Of a stretch of DNA of 50,522 nucleotides, positions 1 through 7,319 are shown piece after piece. The stretch's first letter is position 1; each line of letters opens with the position of its first letter. Under the pieces are notes generated by a model. That model saw only the letters and a list, made by a program, of their open reading frames with translations, ran no database searches and was not told the DNA's origin. The position numbers and the translations under genes are program-made. The DNA is from JAIPIY01 sp964489785. Lineage in GTDB: Bacteria; Patescibacteriota; Minisyncoccia; Phycocordibacterales; UBA1006. The stretch is taken from contig CAZAZY010000003.1 of assembly GCA_964489785.1 (NCBI GenBank), positions 1 to 50,522 on the forward strand, written 5' to 3'.

Positions 1-285
1 TTATCATCACGTGCAGTAAAAGATATCTTGCCGATATTAGCTAGTGAAAATAGATCTCCAAAAGATATCGCCGAAGAACGTGGACTGATACAAAAAAATG
101 ACCCTGAAGCGTTAAAGAAAATTGCACAGGAGATTATTGAAAAAAATCCCGCAGTGGTTGACCAAATACGTTCCGGAAAAGAGACGGCAATTATGTCGCT
201 GGTAGGGCAGATGATGAAAGCGACAAATGGATCTGCAAATCCTAAATTAGCCCAAGATATTTTGCGAGAAATAATAATGAAATAA
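1..285 (+). CDS. gatB: Asp-tRNA(Asn)/Glu-tRNA(Gln) amidotransferase subunit B, C-terminal fragment
   Basis: Open at the left edge; only the last 94 residues are visible, in frame 1 from base 1 to a TAA stop. They match the helical YqeY/GatB tail that binds tRNA: a segment reading SPKDIAEERGL, then an alternation of helices, then VGQMMKATNGSANPKL, the usual GatB ending. GatB is the subunit of GatCAB that phosphorylates or activates the mischarged Glu or Asp on tRNA before amidation. The catalytic cradle domain lies outside the window. A strong terminator follows within ten bases, so gatB is the last gene of its transcript. The tail domain also occurs as the free-standing YqeY protein, but the frame is open upstream, so GatB is the better call. 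Confidence 0.88.
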   Translation, partial: LSSRAVKDILPILASENRSPKDIAEERGLIQKNDPEALKKIAQEIIEKNPAVVDQIRSGKETAIMSLVGQMMKATNGSANPKLAQDILREIIMK

Positions 286-291
286 AAAATT

Positions 292-318
292 AGGGCGACA
301 TCAAATGATGTCGCCCTT
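292..318. terminator. Bidirectional intrinsic terminator
   Basis: Twelve-base-pair stem AGGGCGACATCA / TGATGTCGCCCT with a two-base loop lies between convergent gatB and the histidine phosphatase-like gene. The A-run upstream (284-290) gives the U-tract for the minus-strand transcript; the plus-strand T-tract is short. Confidence 0.8.
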
Positions 319-345
319 GCTTGATTGATCTTTCACAGGTCAGGA

Positions 346-867
346 TCAATGAATAAATGCCCTGATTTCTTCTAATGTAAATCCTGGTTTGGGTTTTATG
401 TTTTCTAATTCTTCTACATGAAAGAAGTTAGTGTGGCCCAAAATCCTTTCCAAATCACTGCCGGTGCATGATTCAGATAAAATACCCATGATTTTTAGGA
501 GATTTGGCATATCTCCACATGATCCGACTACAATTACCAATGCTGGAGTAACAGGAGATACCTCGTCTAAAAAATCATCCAAAAATATATCTGTTGATAA
601 AAAAGATTTAACAGAGTCTTTGATTGAAAAAATACTTGTTTCAATATTAGTTTCTTCTTGAAGAATTACATGAAGAACTTCAGCGGTTGCTTTGGTTCTA
701 TGATATGAATCATCATAAATAAAAATGCATTTTTCCAGTTTATGTTTTTGGAGAAATTCTAAAATTTTTAATGATGTAGTGTTGCATTGTTGTAACCCCT
801 TGTCAGTCAGCACTTGATCATCTTTATGATCGGTGTGACGCATGATAAACGTTTGGTGTTTTGCCAT
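346..867 (-). CDS. Histidine-phosphatase-like protein, probably catalytically degenerate
   Basis: 173 residues. The N-terminus reads MAKHQTFIMRHTDHKDD, and IMRHT sits where members of the histidine phosphatase (phosphoglycerate mutase/SixA) superfamily carry the RHG motif with the phosphorylated His. LTDKGLQQ and DDSYHRTKATAEVL match the following conserved LT..G..QA and S...R..QTA elements of SixA-like proteins. The second catalytic His, normally in a V..(G/S)H motif near the C-terminal third, is not seen: the corresponding segment is VIVVGSCGDMPNL. RHG is also changed to RHT. It may bind phospho-ligands without hydrolysing them, or use another residue. Convergent with gatB; no operon partner. 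Family assignment is moderate, substrate unknown. Confidence 0.6.
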   Translation of the reverse strand: MAKHQTFIMRHTDHKDDQVLTDKGLQQCNTTSLKILEFLQKHKLEKCIFIYDDSYHRTKATAEVLHVILQEETNIETSIFSIKDSVKSFLSTDIFLDDFLDEVSPVTPALVIVVGSCGDMPNLLKIMGILSESCTGSDLERILGHTNFFHVEELENIKPKPGFTLEEIRAFIH

Positions 868-975
868 GAGATTATGTGGTTTAGTGGAACATTCAGATAT
901 ATTAAAGCATATATTTACATGATTGTCGAGAAAGGTTTTACATACGGAATACTTCCAAAAACCTGTATTTTACGG

Positions 976-981
976 TACACT
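976..981 (+). promoter_or_regulatory. -10 box for pheST (leaderless)
   Basis: TACACT ends eight bases before the pheS ATG, so transcription should begin at or within two bases of the start codon. An in-frame TAA at 981-983 rules out a longer protein. No convincing -35 is seen. Confidence 0.5.
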
Positions 982-989
982 AAAACCAC

Positions 990-1691
990 ATGAATGAAAA
1001 AGGAAAATACAATCCACTCACACTTATTATCAACGACGCAGTTCGGATTTTTACTGAACTGGGATTCGAAGTAGCAACAGGGCCCGAGATGGAAAACACA
1101 TGGTATAACTTTGATGCGCTGAATGTTCCACCAGATCACCCAGCACGCGATATGCAGGATACTTTTTATATCAAGGGAAATCTTGATAAACTCTTGCGGA
1201 CTCATACATCAAATTCACAAATTCGCTACATGGAAGCCCTGGTAAAGGCTGGCAAGAATCCACCCTTTGCAATTATTGTTCCAGGAAAAGTGTTCCGTAA
1301 CGAAGCAACCGACGCGACACACGAAATGCAATTTCATCAAATTGAAGGATTGATGATTGGCGAAAATATTACCTTGGCACATTTAAAAGGTGTTCTTTTG
1401 GAATTCTTCAAGCAATTCTTGGGGCCTGATGCAGAGATACGTTTGCGACCAAGTTTCTTTCCATTCGTAGAACCTGGAGTAGAGGTTGATGTAAAAGTTG
1501 GAGAAAAATGGATCGAAGTCCTAGGGGCTGGAATGGTACATCCAAATGTATTGAAAAATTGCGGGATTGATCCAGATAAATATCAAGGATTTGCTTTTGG
1601 TATGGGAGCTGACCGATTTTTGTTTATGAAATACGGATTGCACGATGTGCGACTGACGTATCAGGGGGACCTTCGATTTAATCAGTTTTAA
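990..1691 (+). CDS. pheS: Phenylalanine-tRNA ligase alpha subunit, short form
   Basis: Catalytic alpha subunit of the (alpha-beta)2 PheRS that charges tRNA-Phe. At 233 residues it contains only the class II catalytic core: ALNVPPDHPARDMQDTFYI, motif 2 FRNEATDATHEMQFHQIEG (about 102-120), and motif 3 GFAFGMGADRFLF (about 200-212). The usual bacterial protein is about 330-350 residues, with an N-terminal coiled coil of about 85-100 residues that contacts tRNA. That part is absent, and the in-frame stop just upstream shows it was not missed by start choice. The neighbouring pheT also lacks a domain. pheT begins nine bases after the stop, so the two are co-transcribed. Confidence 0.93.
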   Translation: MNEKGKYNPLTLIINDAVRIFTELGFEVATGPEMENTWYNFDALNVPPDHPARDMQDTFYIKGNLDKLLRTHTSNSQIRYMEALVKAGKNPPFAIIVPGKVFRNEATDATHEMQFHQIEGLMIGENITLAHLKGVLLEFFKQFLGPDAEIRLRPSFFPFVEPGVEVDVKVGEKWIEVLGAGMVHPNVLKNCGIDPDKYQGFAFGMGADRFLFMKYGLHDVRLTYQGDLRFNQF

Positions 1692-1700
1692 ATATTTTTT

Positions 1701-3649
1701 ATGAAAGTTAGCTACAATTGGTTGAAATGGTATGTGCCCGATATGCCCGATGCGGAAAAAGTCGCAGACGCGATTATTTTTCACGCGTTCGAGGTAGAAA
1801 GTGTGGACCCACACGGGGACGATTTTATATTGGAAATAAAAACACTTCCAGACCGGAATCATGATTGTTTGTCACATATGGGAATTGCAAAAGAAATTTC
1901 TGCTATTTTGGATATTCCGTACAATGACCCAACGCCTCAATATAAAATACCCACCACAGTTCCAGCGACTGTTTCAGTAGATATTCAAACTCCAGCATGT
2001 CGCAGATACATGGGACGGGTTGTTCGTGGTATCAAGGTTGGTCCATCTCCAGAATGGGTAGTAAAACATTTAGAATCAATAGGTCAGCGGTCAATCAACA
2101 ATATTGTGGATGCGACAAATTTGACGATGTTTAATTGTGGGCAACCTGTGCATGCATTGGATCTTGGAAAAATGCAGGGTGGTATTATTGTGCGTTCCGC
2201 TAACACTGATGAGAAAATAACACTTCTTGGCGGAGAAGAAAAAGAAATGAGTGATTCTATGGCAGTTATTTCTGATGATGCGGGAAATGCATTGGCTGTT
2301 GCCGGTGTAAAGGGTGGAAAATTCGCCGAGGTAGATACTGCGACAACAGATATATTTCTCGAGGTGGCAAACTTTGACCCGGTATCAGTTCGCAGGACTG
2401 CAAAGACTTTGAATATTCAGACAGATTCCACAAAACGATTTGAAAATGATTTGTCTCCAGAATTGGCACCATACGCAATGCGTGAATTGTCTGCATTGTT
2501 GTTTGAGATGTTTCCAGACGCAACATTCGAAGAGATTATTGATATCTATCCAAACCCACAACAACCATGGACCGTAACAGTGGATGCAGAATATATCAAC
2601 AAACAATTAGGAACAGATTTTTCTGTGGAAGAAATAGNNNNNNNNNNNNNNNNNNNNNNNNNNNNNNNNNNNNNNNNNNNNNNNNNNNNNNNNNNNNNNN
2701 NNNNNNNNNNNNNNNNNNNNNNNNNNNNNNNNNNNNNGATGCAGAATATATCAACAAACAATTAGGAACAGATTTTTCTGTGGAAGAAATAGAAAATGTC
2801 TGGAAGCGATTGAAATTTGCATATACAAAAGAGGGGAATACATTTACGATAACCTCGCCAGCTTTGCGATTGGATTTGACGGCAAAGCATGACTTTGTCG
2901 AAGAAGTTGGGAGAATCATGGGATATGACCGCGTACAGGCAGTACTTCCAGGGAAGATTTTTGAATCAAAGATAAGCGAAGTATTCTATAAAACTCTTGC
3001 GGCGAAAAAACATTTTATTGATCTGGGATATAGCGAAGTAATGACCTATACATTTCGCAACAAAGGACATGTAGAATTATCAAAAACTGCATCAGACAAA
3101 AAGTTCTTGCGAACAAATTTAAAAGACGGGATGGAAGAATCATTGAAAGCAAATACATTGAACGCACCATTTCTGGGTATTGATACAGTAAAGATTTTTG
3201 AAATAGGAACAGTGTTTGATAAAGATGGCGAACATATGCACGTTGCCTATAATGAAAAGAAACAAATGATAGAAATGACTTTGGATGAATTTTGTGCGAA
3301 AAATACTATTACTGTAGGGGATTCATATGATGGACTATTGGGTGATAATAGAGAAGAATCACAAAAATTCGTTCCATGGTCTGTATACCCATTTATGACA
3401 CGTGATGTCGCTGTGTGGACAAATGGCGGGGGAGATAAAGAAAAATTGTATGCAATTCTAGTGGGGGTAGATTTGTTGATCAGTGCACCTCGATTAGTAG
3501 ATGAATTTAGCAAGGAGGGAAGAACTTCATATGCGTATCGACTGGTATTTCAATCATATGACCGAACATTGACCGACGAAGAAATTGGAAAAATTATGGA
3601 TGATATTTACGCAAAAATCGCTGAAAACAAGGATTGGGAAGTGAGATAA
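1701..3649 (+). CDS. pheT: Phenylalanine-tRNA ligase beta subunit, short form; interrupted by an assembly gap
   Basis: Beta subunit of PheRS. The N-terminus (MKVSYNWLKWYVPDMPDAEK) passes directly from the first strand region into ILEIKTLPDRNHDCLSHMGI, so the EMAP/OB tRNA-binding insertion of about 110 residues found at residues 40-150 in most bacteria is missing. The B3/4 editing domain starts near residue 103, B5 near 292, a catalytic-like domain follows, and the C-terminal FDX-ACB domain is present (about 505-597, PWSVYPFMTRDVAVW). A 100-N gap at 2638-2737 changes frame, but the 55 bases before it (2583-2637) are repeated exactly after it (2738-2792). Collapsing the duplicate and the Ns restores one frame of about 597 codons. 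The gene is therefore probably intact, not a pseudogene. Confidence 0.92.
2583..2792. other. Scaffold gap flanked by an exact 55-bp duplication
   Basis: One hundred Ns (2638-2737) separate two identical 55-base stretches. This is the expected footprint of two contigs that overlap by one k-mer and were joined with a default gap instead of being merged. Removing 155 bases makes pheT continuous in frame. Confidence 0.9.
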
Positions 3650-3674
3650 TATAACACATAATAAAGCATTTGGG

Positions 3675-3704
3675 TTAGCATTCTCTGTTTATTTTTGGTA
3701 TAAT
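3675..3704 (+). promoter_or_regulatory. Sigma-70-type promoter of gyrB
   Basis: TTAGCA (3675-3680), an 18-base spacer, and a perfect TATAAT (3699-3704). The predicted start of transcription near 3711 leaves a 22- or 40-base leader, depending on which ATG is used. Confidence 0.65.
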
Positions 3705-3750
3705 AAATACATTAAAATAGATACCATCAGTAATGGTGGCTGTATATAGT

Positions 3751-5808
3751 ATGGCAAAAGAAAAAGAATCAAAAGTAACTAAAAAAGACGATTATGGATC
3801 ATCAAGTATTCAGGTTTTAGAAGGTTTGGATCCGGTACGAAAACGACCCGGAATGTATATTGGTTCTACTGGACCAGATGGATTACACCACCTGATTTGG
3901 GAAATTTTTGATAATTCACGCGACGAAGCCATGGGTGGTCATTGTAATCATATCGAGGTTGCTTTGTTGCCTGGAAATAGAATTCGTGTAGTTGATAATG
4001 GCCGTGGAATCCCAACTGATATTCATCCAAAAACAAAAGTTTCTGCATTGGAAACCATTATGACAACATTGCACGCCGGAGGTAAATTCGGTGGTGAAGA
4101 CAGTGGATATAAAGTTTCCGGAGGATTACACGGTGTAGGTGCATCCGTGGTAAATGCATTGTCTGTGCACACAAAAGTAATTGTGCATCGTGACGGAGGA
4201 AAATTTGAACAAGAATACGCTATTGGAAAACCAAAAGCAAAAGTTAAAAAAGTAGGAGCATCTTCTTATCGGGGAACGATTGTTATGTTCGAACCTGATA
4301 TTGAAATTTTTAAAACCATAGAATTTACTTGGAATCGTATTGTAAAACATTTGCGCGAGCAAGCATATTTGGTAAAAAATGTTCGTATTACCACTATTGA
4401 TGCTCGTGCATATGATAAAAAAATAGATACGGATTCTGCAATTTATTTGAAAGATTTGGGTCTCCAAGTTCCATCACAAAGTTTTTATTTTGAAGGGGGA
4501 ATTATTTCTATGGTTGCACACTATAACCGTGATAATAAACCTGTACAAAAAAATATTTTCTACGTTGAAAAACAGTACGAAGATGTAAACGTAGAAATTG
4601 CACTCCAATATATTGATGACATGGTAACCAATATTGTGCCTTTTGCGAATAATATCTACAACCCAGAAGGTGGTATGCATATTACTGGGTTTAAAACTGC
4701 ATTAACACGAACCATCAATACTTACAACAAAAAAAATAACATCATGAAAGAAGCCGAAGGCGGATTCACCGGAGATGATGTATTAGAAGGTTTGACTGCA
4801 GTAGTATCGGTAAAATTACCTGAAATTCAATTCGAAGGACAAACAAAAGCAAAATTAGGTTCACCCGAAGCGCGTGGTGCAGTAGAAAGTGTTTTTGGTG
4901 AAGCATTTTCAGAATTCTTGGAAGAAAATCCAGATGATGCAAAAACAATTATTCAAAAAATGGTTTTGGCATTGCGCGCCCGGAAAGCAGCAAAAGCAGC
5001 AAAAGATTCTATATTACGAAAGGGTGCATTGGAGGGTTTTACCCTGCCTGGTAAATTAGCAGACTGCCAATCAAAAAGCGCTGAAGAATCAGAATTATTT
5101 ATTGTGGAAGGGGATTCAGCGGGTGGTTCTGGAAAACAAGGACGTGACCGTCGTACCCAAGCTATTTTGCCATTGCGTGGAAAAATTTTGAATGTGGAAA
5201 AGTCTCGTATTGATAAAATGTTAGCATCCCAAGAAATTAAAAATTTCGTGATTGCGTTGGGAACATCTATCAGTGATACATTTGATTTATCAAAAATTCG
5301 TTATCATAAAGTTATCATCGCAACTGACGCGGACGTCGATGGATCTCATATTAGAACATTATTGTTAACATTGTTGTTCCGGTATTTTAAACCAATCATT
5401 GATGCAGGGTATATTTATATTGCTCAACCGCCTTTGTATAAAATTCAACAAGGTAAAAAAGTTTTCTATGCATATACTGATGAAGAAAAAAACAAAGTCT
5501 TAAAAGAGCTTGGTGTTGGTGAAGAAGACCTCTCAGATGCAGAAGAAGAAACAGGGGAAGAGGTAGAAGAAGTGAAAAGCAAAAAAACACCAAGTGTTAA
5601 AATTCAACGATATAAAGGACTAGGAGAAATGAACCCAGAAGAATTATGGGAAACAACCATGGATCCTACAAAGCGAATTTTGAAACAAGTAGCAATCGAA
5701 GATGCCCAAGAAGCAGATAAAATATTTGATGTTCTTATGGGTTCTGATGTCCCTTCTCGAAAAGCATTCATTCAATCGAATGCAAAAATGGCAAATATTG
5801 ATGCATAG
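3751..5808 (+). CDS. gyrB: DNA gyrase subunit B
   Basis: ATPase subunit of type IIA topoisomerase. Start taken at 3751 (MAKEKESKVT, about 685 residues); an in-frame ATG at 3733 would add MVAVYS. GHKL ATPase motifs are clear: DNGRGIP, HAGGKFGG and GGLHGVGASVVNALS. The TOPRIM domain shows EGDSAGGSGKQGRDR (about 453) and DADVDG (about 526), and PLRGKILNVEK precedes the latter. The C-terminus has RYKGLGEMNPEELWETTM and IFDVLMG. A glutamate-rich insertion (roughly EEDLSDAEEETGEEVEE) lies between the TOPRIM core and RYKGLGEM. gyrA is not adjacent. ParE is the alternative, but the QGRDRRTQAILPLRGK context and size fit GyrB. Confidence 0.93.
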   Translation: MAKEKESKVTKKDDYGSSSIQVLEGLDPVRKRPGMYIGSTGPDGLHHLIWEIFDNSRDEAMGGHCNHIEVALLPGNRIRVVDNGRGIPTDIHPKTKVSALETIMTTLHAGGKFGGEDSGYKVSGGLHGVGASVVNALSVHTKVIVHRDGGKFEQEYAIGKPKAKVKKVGASSYRGTIVMFEPDIEIFKTIEFTWNRIVKHLREQAYLVKNVRITTIDARAYDKKIDTDSAIYLKDLGLQVPSQSFYFEGGIISMVAHYNRDNKPVQKNIFYVEKQYEDVNVEIALQYIDDMVTNIVPFANNIYNPEGGMHITGFKTALTRTINTYNKKNNIMKEAEGGFTGDDVLEGLTAVVSVKLPEIQFEGQTKAKLGSPEARGAVESVFGEAFSEFLEENPDDAKTIIQKMVLALRARKAAKAAKDSILRKGALEGFTLPGKLADCQSKSAEESELFIVEGDSAGGSGKQGRDRRTQAILPLRGKILNVEKSRIDKMLASQEIKNFVIALGTSISDTFDLSKIRYHKVIIATDADVDGSHIRTLLLTLLFRYFKPIIDAGYIYIAQPPLYKIQQGKKVFYAYTDEEKNKVLKELGVGEEDLSDAEEETGEEVEEVKSKKTPSVKIQRYKGLGEMNPEELWETTMDPTKRILKQVAIEDAQEADKIFDVLMGSDVPSRKAFIQSNAKMANIDA

Positions 5809-5814
5809 GGTCTG

Positions 5815-5842
5815 TTGACTTTTTATGGGGTTACTGTACGCT
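5815..5842 (+). promoter_or_regulatory. Candidate promoter for the 5886 membrane-protein gene
   Basis: TTGACT (5815-5820) followed after 16 bases by TACGCT (5837-5842), with TATAGA just downstream as an alternative. The leader would be about 37 bases. Confidence 0.4.
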
Positions 5843-5885
5843 ATAGATAGATTCTTTGAACGTTAACCCTTAAAACCCATGTGTC

Positions 5886-6368
5886 ATGAATATCGTTGAA
5901 ACTTCTCGCAATGGTAGCTTTGCTGTATTTTTATTTATGTGTTTACTGGCTTTTGTAGTTTGGTGGACACCAATTGTTACCATTTCTCTGCATAATATTA
6001 TTTCAACCGATATTATCGCCATTATTTGGTGTGGATTGGTTGTATTGTTGTCATTCCAAATGGGGTTGTCTGCATCTGATGATGTGGTACAAGATTTTTG
6101 GAATCAGGTATTTATAACAGGTATAGAATTTCTTGATCTCATGCGCAGCCTGAAAGGATTTTCTTTTGCTATGGTGTTCGCCATTCTTCCTGTAATGGGA
6201 ATTATATTGGGTACCTGGTATGTGTATTTTTCTCTTTGGGGACATGAAATCTTTTTTGATTCAGTGGGATATATGATTCTATTACCAGCCGTACATTGGT
6301 TTGGACCACTGTATCTTGGAATAGTATTGCGGAATAAATCTTGGCTGTCGTGGCTGAGTTTCCACTAA
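5886..6368 (+). CDS. Hypothetical integral membrane protein, four predicted helices
   Basis: 160 residues, not recognised as a family. Hydrophobic segments lie at roughly residues 11-33 (GSFAVFLFMCLLAFVVWW), 40-60 (DIIAIIWCGLVVLLSF), 92-118 (FSFAMVFAILPVMGIILGTW) and 128-150 (VGYMILLPAVHWFGPLYLG), suggesting four membrane spans with short loops and a tryptophan-rich C-terminus. No charged catalytic motif is seen. It stands alone, with its own candidate promoter and a terminator right after the stop. The function cannot be inferred. Confidence 0.65.
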   Translation: MNIVETSRNGSFAVFLFMCLLAFVVWWTPIVTISLHNIISTDIIAIIWCGLVVLLSFQMGLSASDDVVQDFWNQVFITGIEFLDLMRSLKGFSFAMVFAILPVMGIILGTWYVYFSLWGHEIFFDSVGYMILLPAVHWFGPLYLGIVLRNKSWLSWLSFH

Positions 6369-6375
6369 GAATAAA

Positions 6376-6410
6376 CCCCCTGTCATCTACGGATGATCGG
6401 GGGATTTTTT
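6376..6410 (+). terminator. Intrinsic terminator after the membrane-protein gene
   Basis: CCCCC-TG-TCATC stem pairing with GATGA-TC-GGGGG, followed by ATTTTTT. It starts seven bases after the stop codon. Confidence 0.8.
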
Positions 6411-6414
6411 ATAT

Positions 6415-6450
6415 AAAAAAGTCCCGCACGTCACAATTGTGACGCACGGG
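6415..6450 (-). terminator. Intrinsic terminator for the 6458 gene
   Basis: Read on the minus strand, CCCG and CGGG flank the perfect 16-base palindrome CGTCACAATTGTGACG (6429-6444). The hairpin is followed by a six-T run (complement of 6415-6420). Confidence 0.75.
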
Positions 6451-6457
6451 ATTTGTA

Positions 6458-6967
6458 CTACTTGAATTCTTTGTCCAATTCCCTGATAGAACTGATGATA
6501 GCCTTCAACTTGTCTTGCATGAATCCGGTTGACCAGTTTGAATAAAATTCCCGGTCGGTCATGTCACGTTTTGCACAACCATGCTGATCCCATGCCTGAC
6601 CTGGATTGGTTACCAAGTCACATATAGATCTTGCATGAAATAATTCGTCAAAATGACCGGTTGGTCTGACCCATGTGTTATGAGCGTCTGCCAACTCTCC
6701 ATTTTTGGCACGAAACCATCCATATTCATCACGTGCGGTGGTGTTTTTAACATTACGCATTCGTTGGTCCAAAATGGCCAGTTCTGATTTACTCAATTTG
6801 TTCCGAAAGAAGTCTTCCATCACATTGAAAAATTCAGGTAATCTGATAATGTCCGGGTGTGTTTCGACCCACGCAATTGTATTGCGCAGAGTATTCAATT
6901 TTCCAAAAAGGCTCGTTTTAGCCTTTTTCTCTTGGAATTTTCTAATAGGATTCACAAAGATTGTCAT
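6458..6967 (-). CDS. Hypothetical soluble protein
   Basis: 169 residues, no family recognised. It is polar, with no signal peptide or membrane span. It is rich in Asn, Asp, Arg and aromatics, for example TTARDEYGWFRAKNGE and GQAWDQHGCAKRDMTDREF. The C-terminal helix (LKAIISSIRELDKEFK) looks amphipathic. A TATTAT box with TG upstream lies about 23 bases before the ATG on the minus strand (near 6991-6996), so this gene would have a short leader. It has its own terminator and is transcribed alone. It could be a conserved lineage-specific protein. Confidence 0.6.
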   Translation of the reverse strand: MTIFVNPIRKFQEKKAKTSLFGKLNTLRNTIAWVETHPDIIRLPEFFNVMEDFFRNKLSKSELAILDQRMRNVKNTTARDEYGWFRAKNGELADAHNTWVRPTGHFDELFHARSICDLVTNPGQAWDQHGCAKRDMTDREFYSNWSTGFMQDKLKAIISSIRELDKEFK

Positions 6968-7035
6968 GGTACAATTGGTTTTAGTTTATTGAATAATAGC
7001 ATATTTTATATACTATGTCAATTTATGTGTATTTC

Positions 7036-7073
7036 TAAAAACAACAACAAGCCCCAGAATAGAGCTTGTTGTT
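7036..7073 (-). terminator. Intrinsic terminator for the 7089 small gene
   Basis: Ten-base-pair stem AACAACAAGC / GCTTGTTGTT with an 11-base loop. On the minus strand it is followed by GTTTTT. Confidence 0.75.
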
Positions 7074-7088
7074 AAATAAAATATTTTA

Positions 7089-7277
7089 TTATAATGCAGT
7101 TTTAATGATTGCTTTAAAATCCTCGATATGTTTTTTCTTGTCATCTCGCATTGCTTCCCATAATGCTTTTTCTTCTGGAGTTCCGGCCTCGTTTATATAA
7201 TGTTTCTCGATACGCCATAATGATTTTTGCTCCTGCACTAATTGCGTCATAATATTGTGTATGTTGTTTTCAGTCAT
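7089..7277 (-). CDS. Small helical hypothetical protein
   Basis: 62 residues, predicted to be almost entirely alpha-helical, with a break at NEAGTPEE giving a helix-turn-helix hairpin. Glu and His residues are spaced as in small metal-binding or ferritin-like helices (EKHY and KKHIEDF), but there is no complete motif, so no function is assigned. It ends 16 bases after a good terminator and starts 42 bases downstream of the dnaE stop in the same orientation. The stretch between contains several TATA-like boxes, so it may have its own promoter. Confidence 0.55.
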   Translation of the reverse strand: MTENNIHNIMTQLVQEQKSLWRIEKHYINEAGTPEEKALWEAMRDDKKKHIEDFKAIIKTAL

Positions 7278-7319
7278 ATAATTAAAAAGTTACGTATAAT
7301 AGGTATAGTATACATTGAT

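Noticed and set aside
431..661. A 76-codon plus-strand frame opposite the histidine-phosphatase-like gene
   Set aside because: It is antisense to a longer frame with recognisable motifs and has no start signal of its own.
1701..3649. pheT as a frameshifted pseudogene
   Set aside because: The shift comes only from the 100-N filler and the duplicated 55 bases; the merged frame is continuous.
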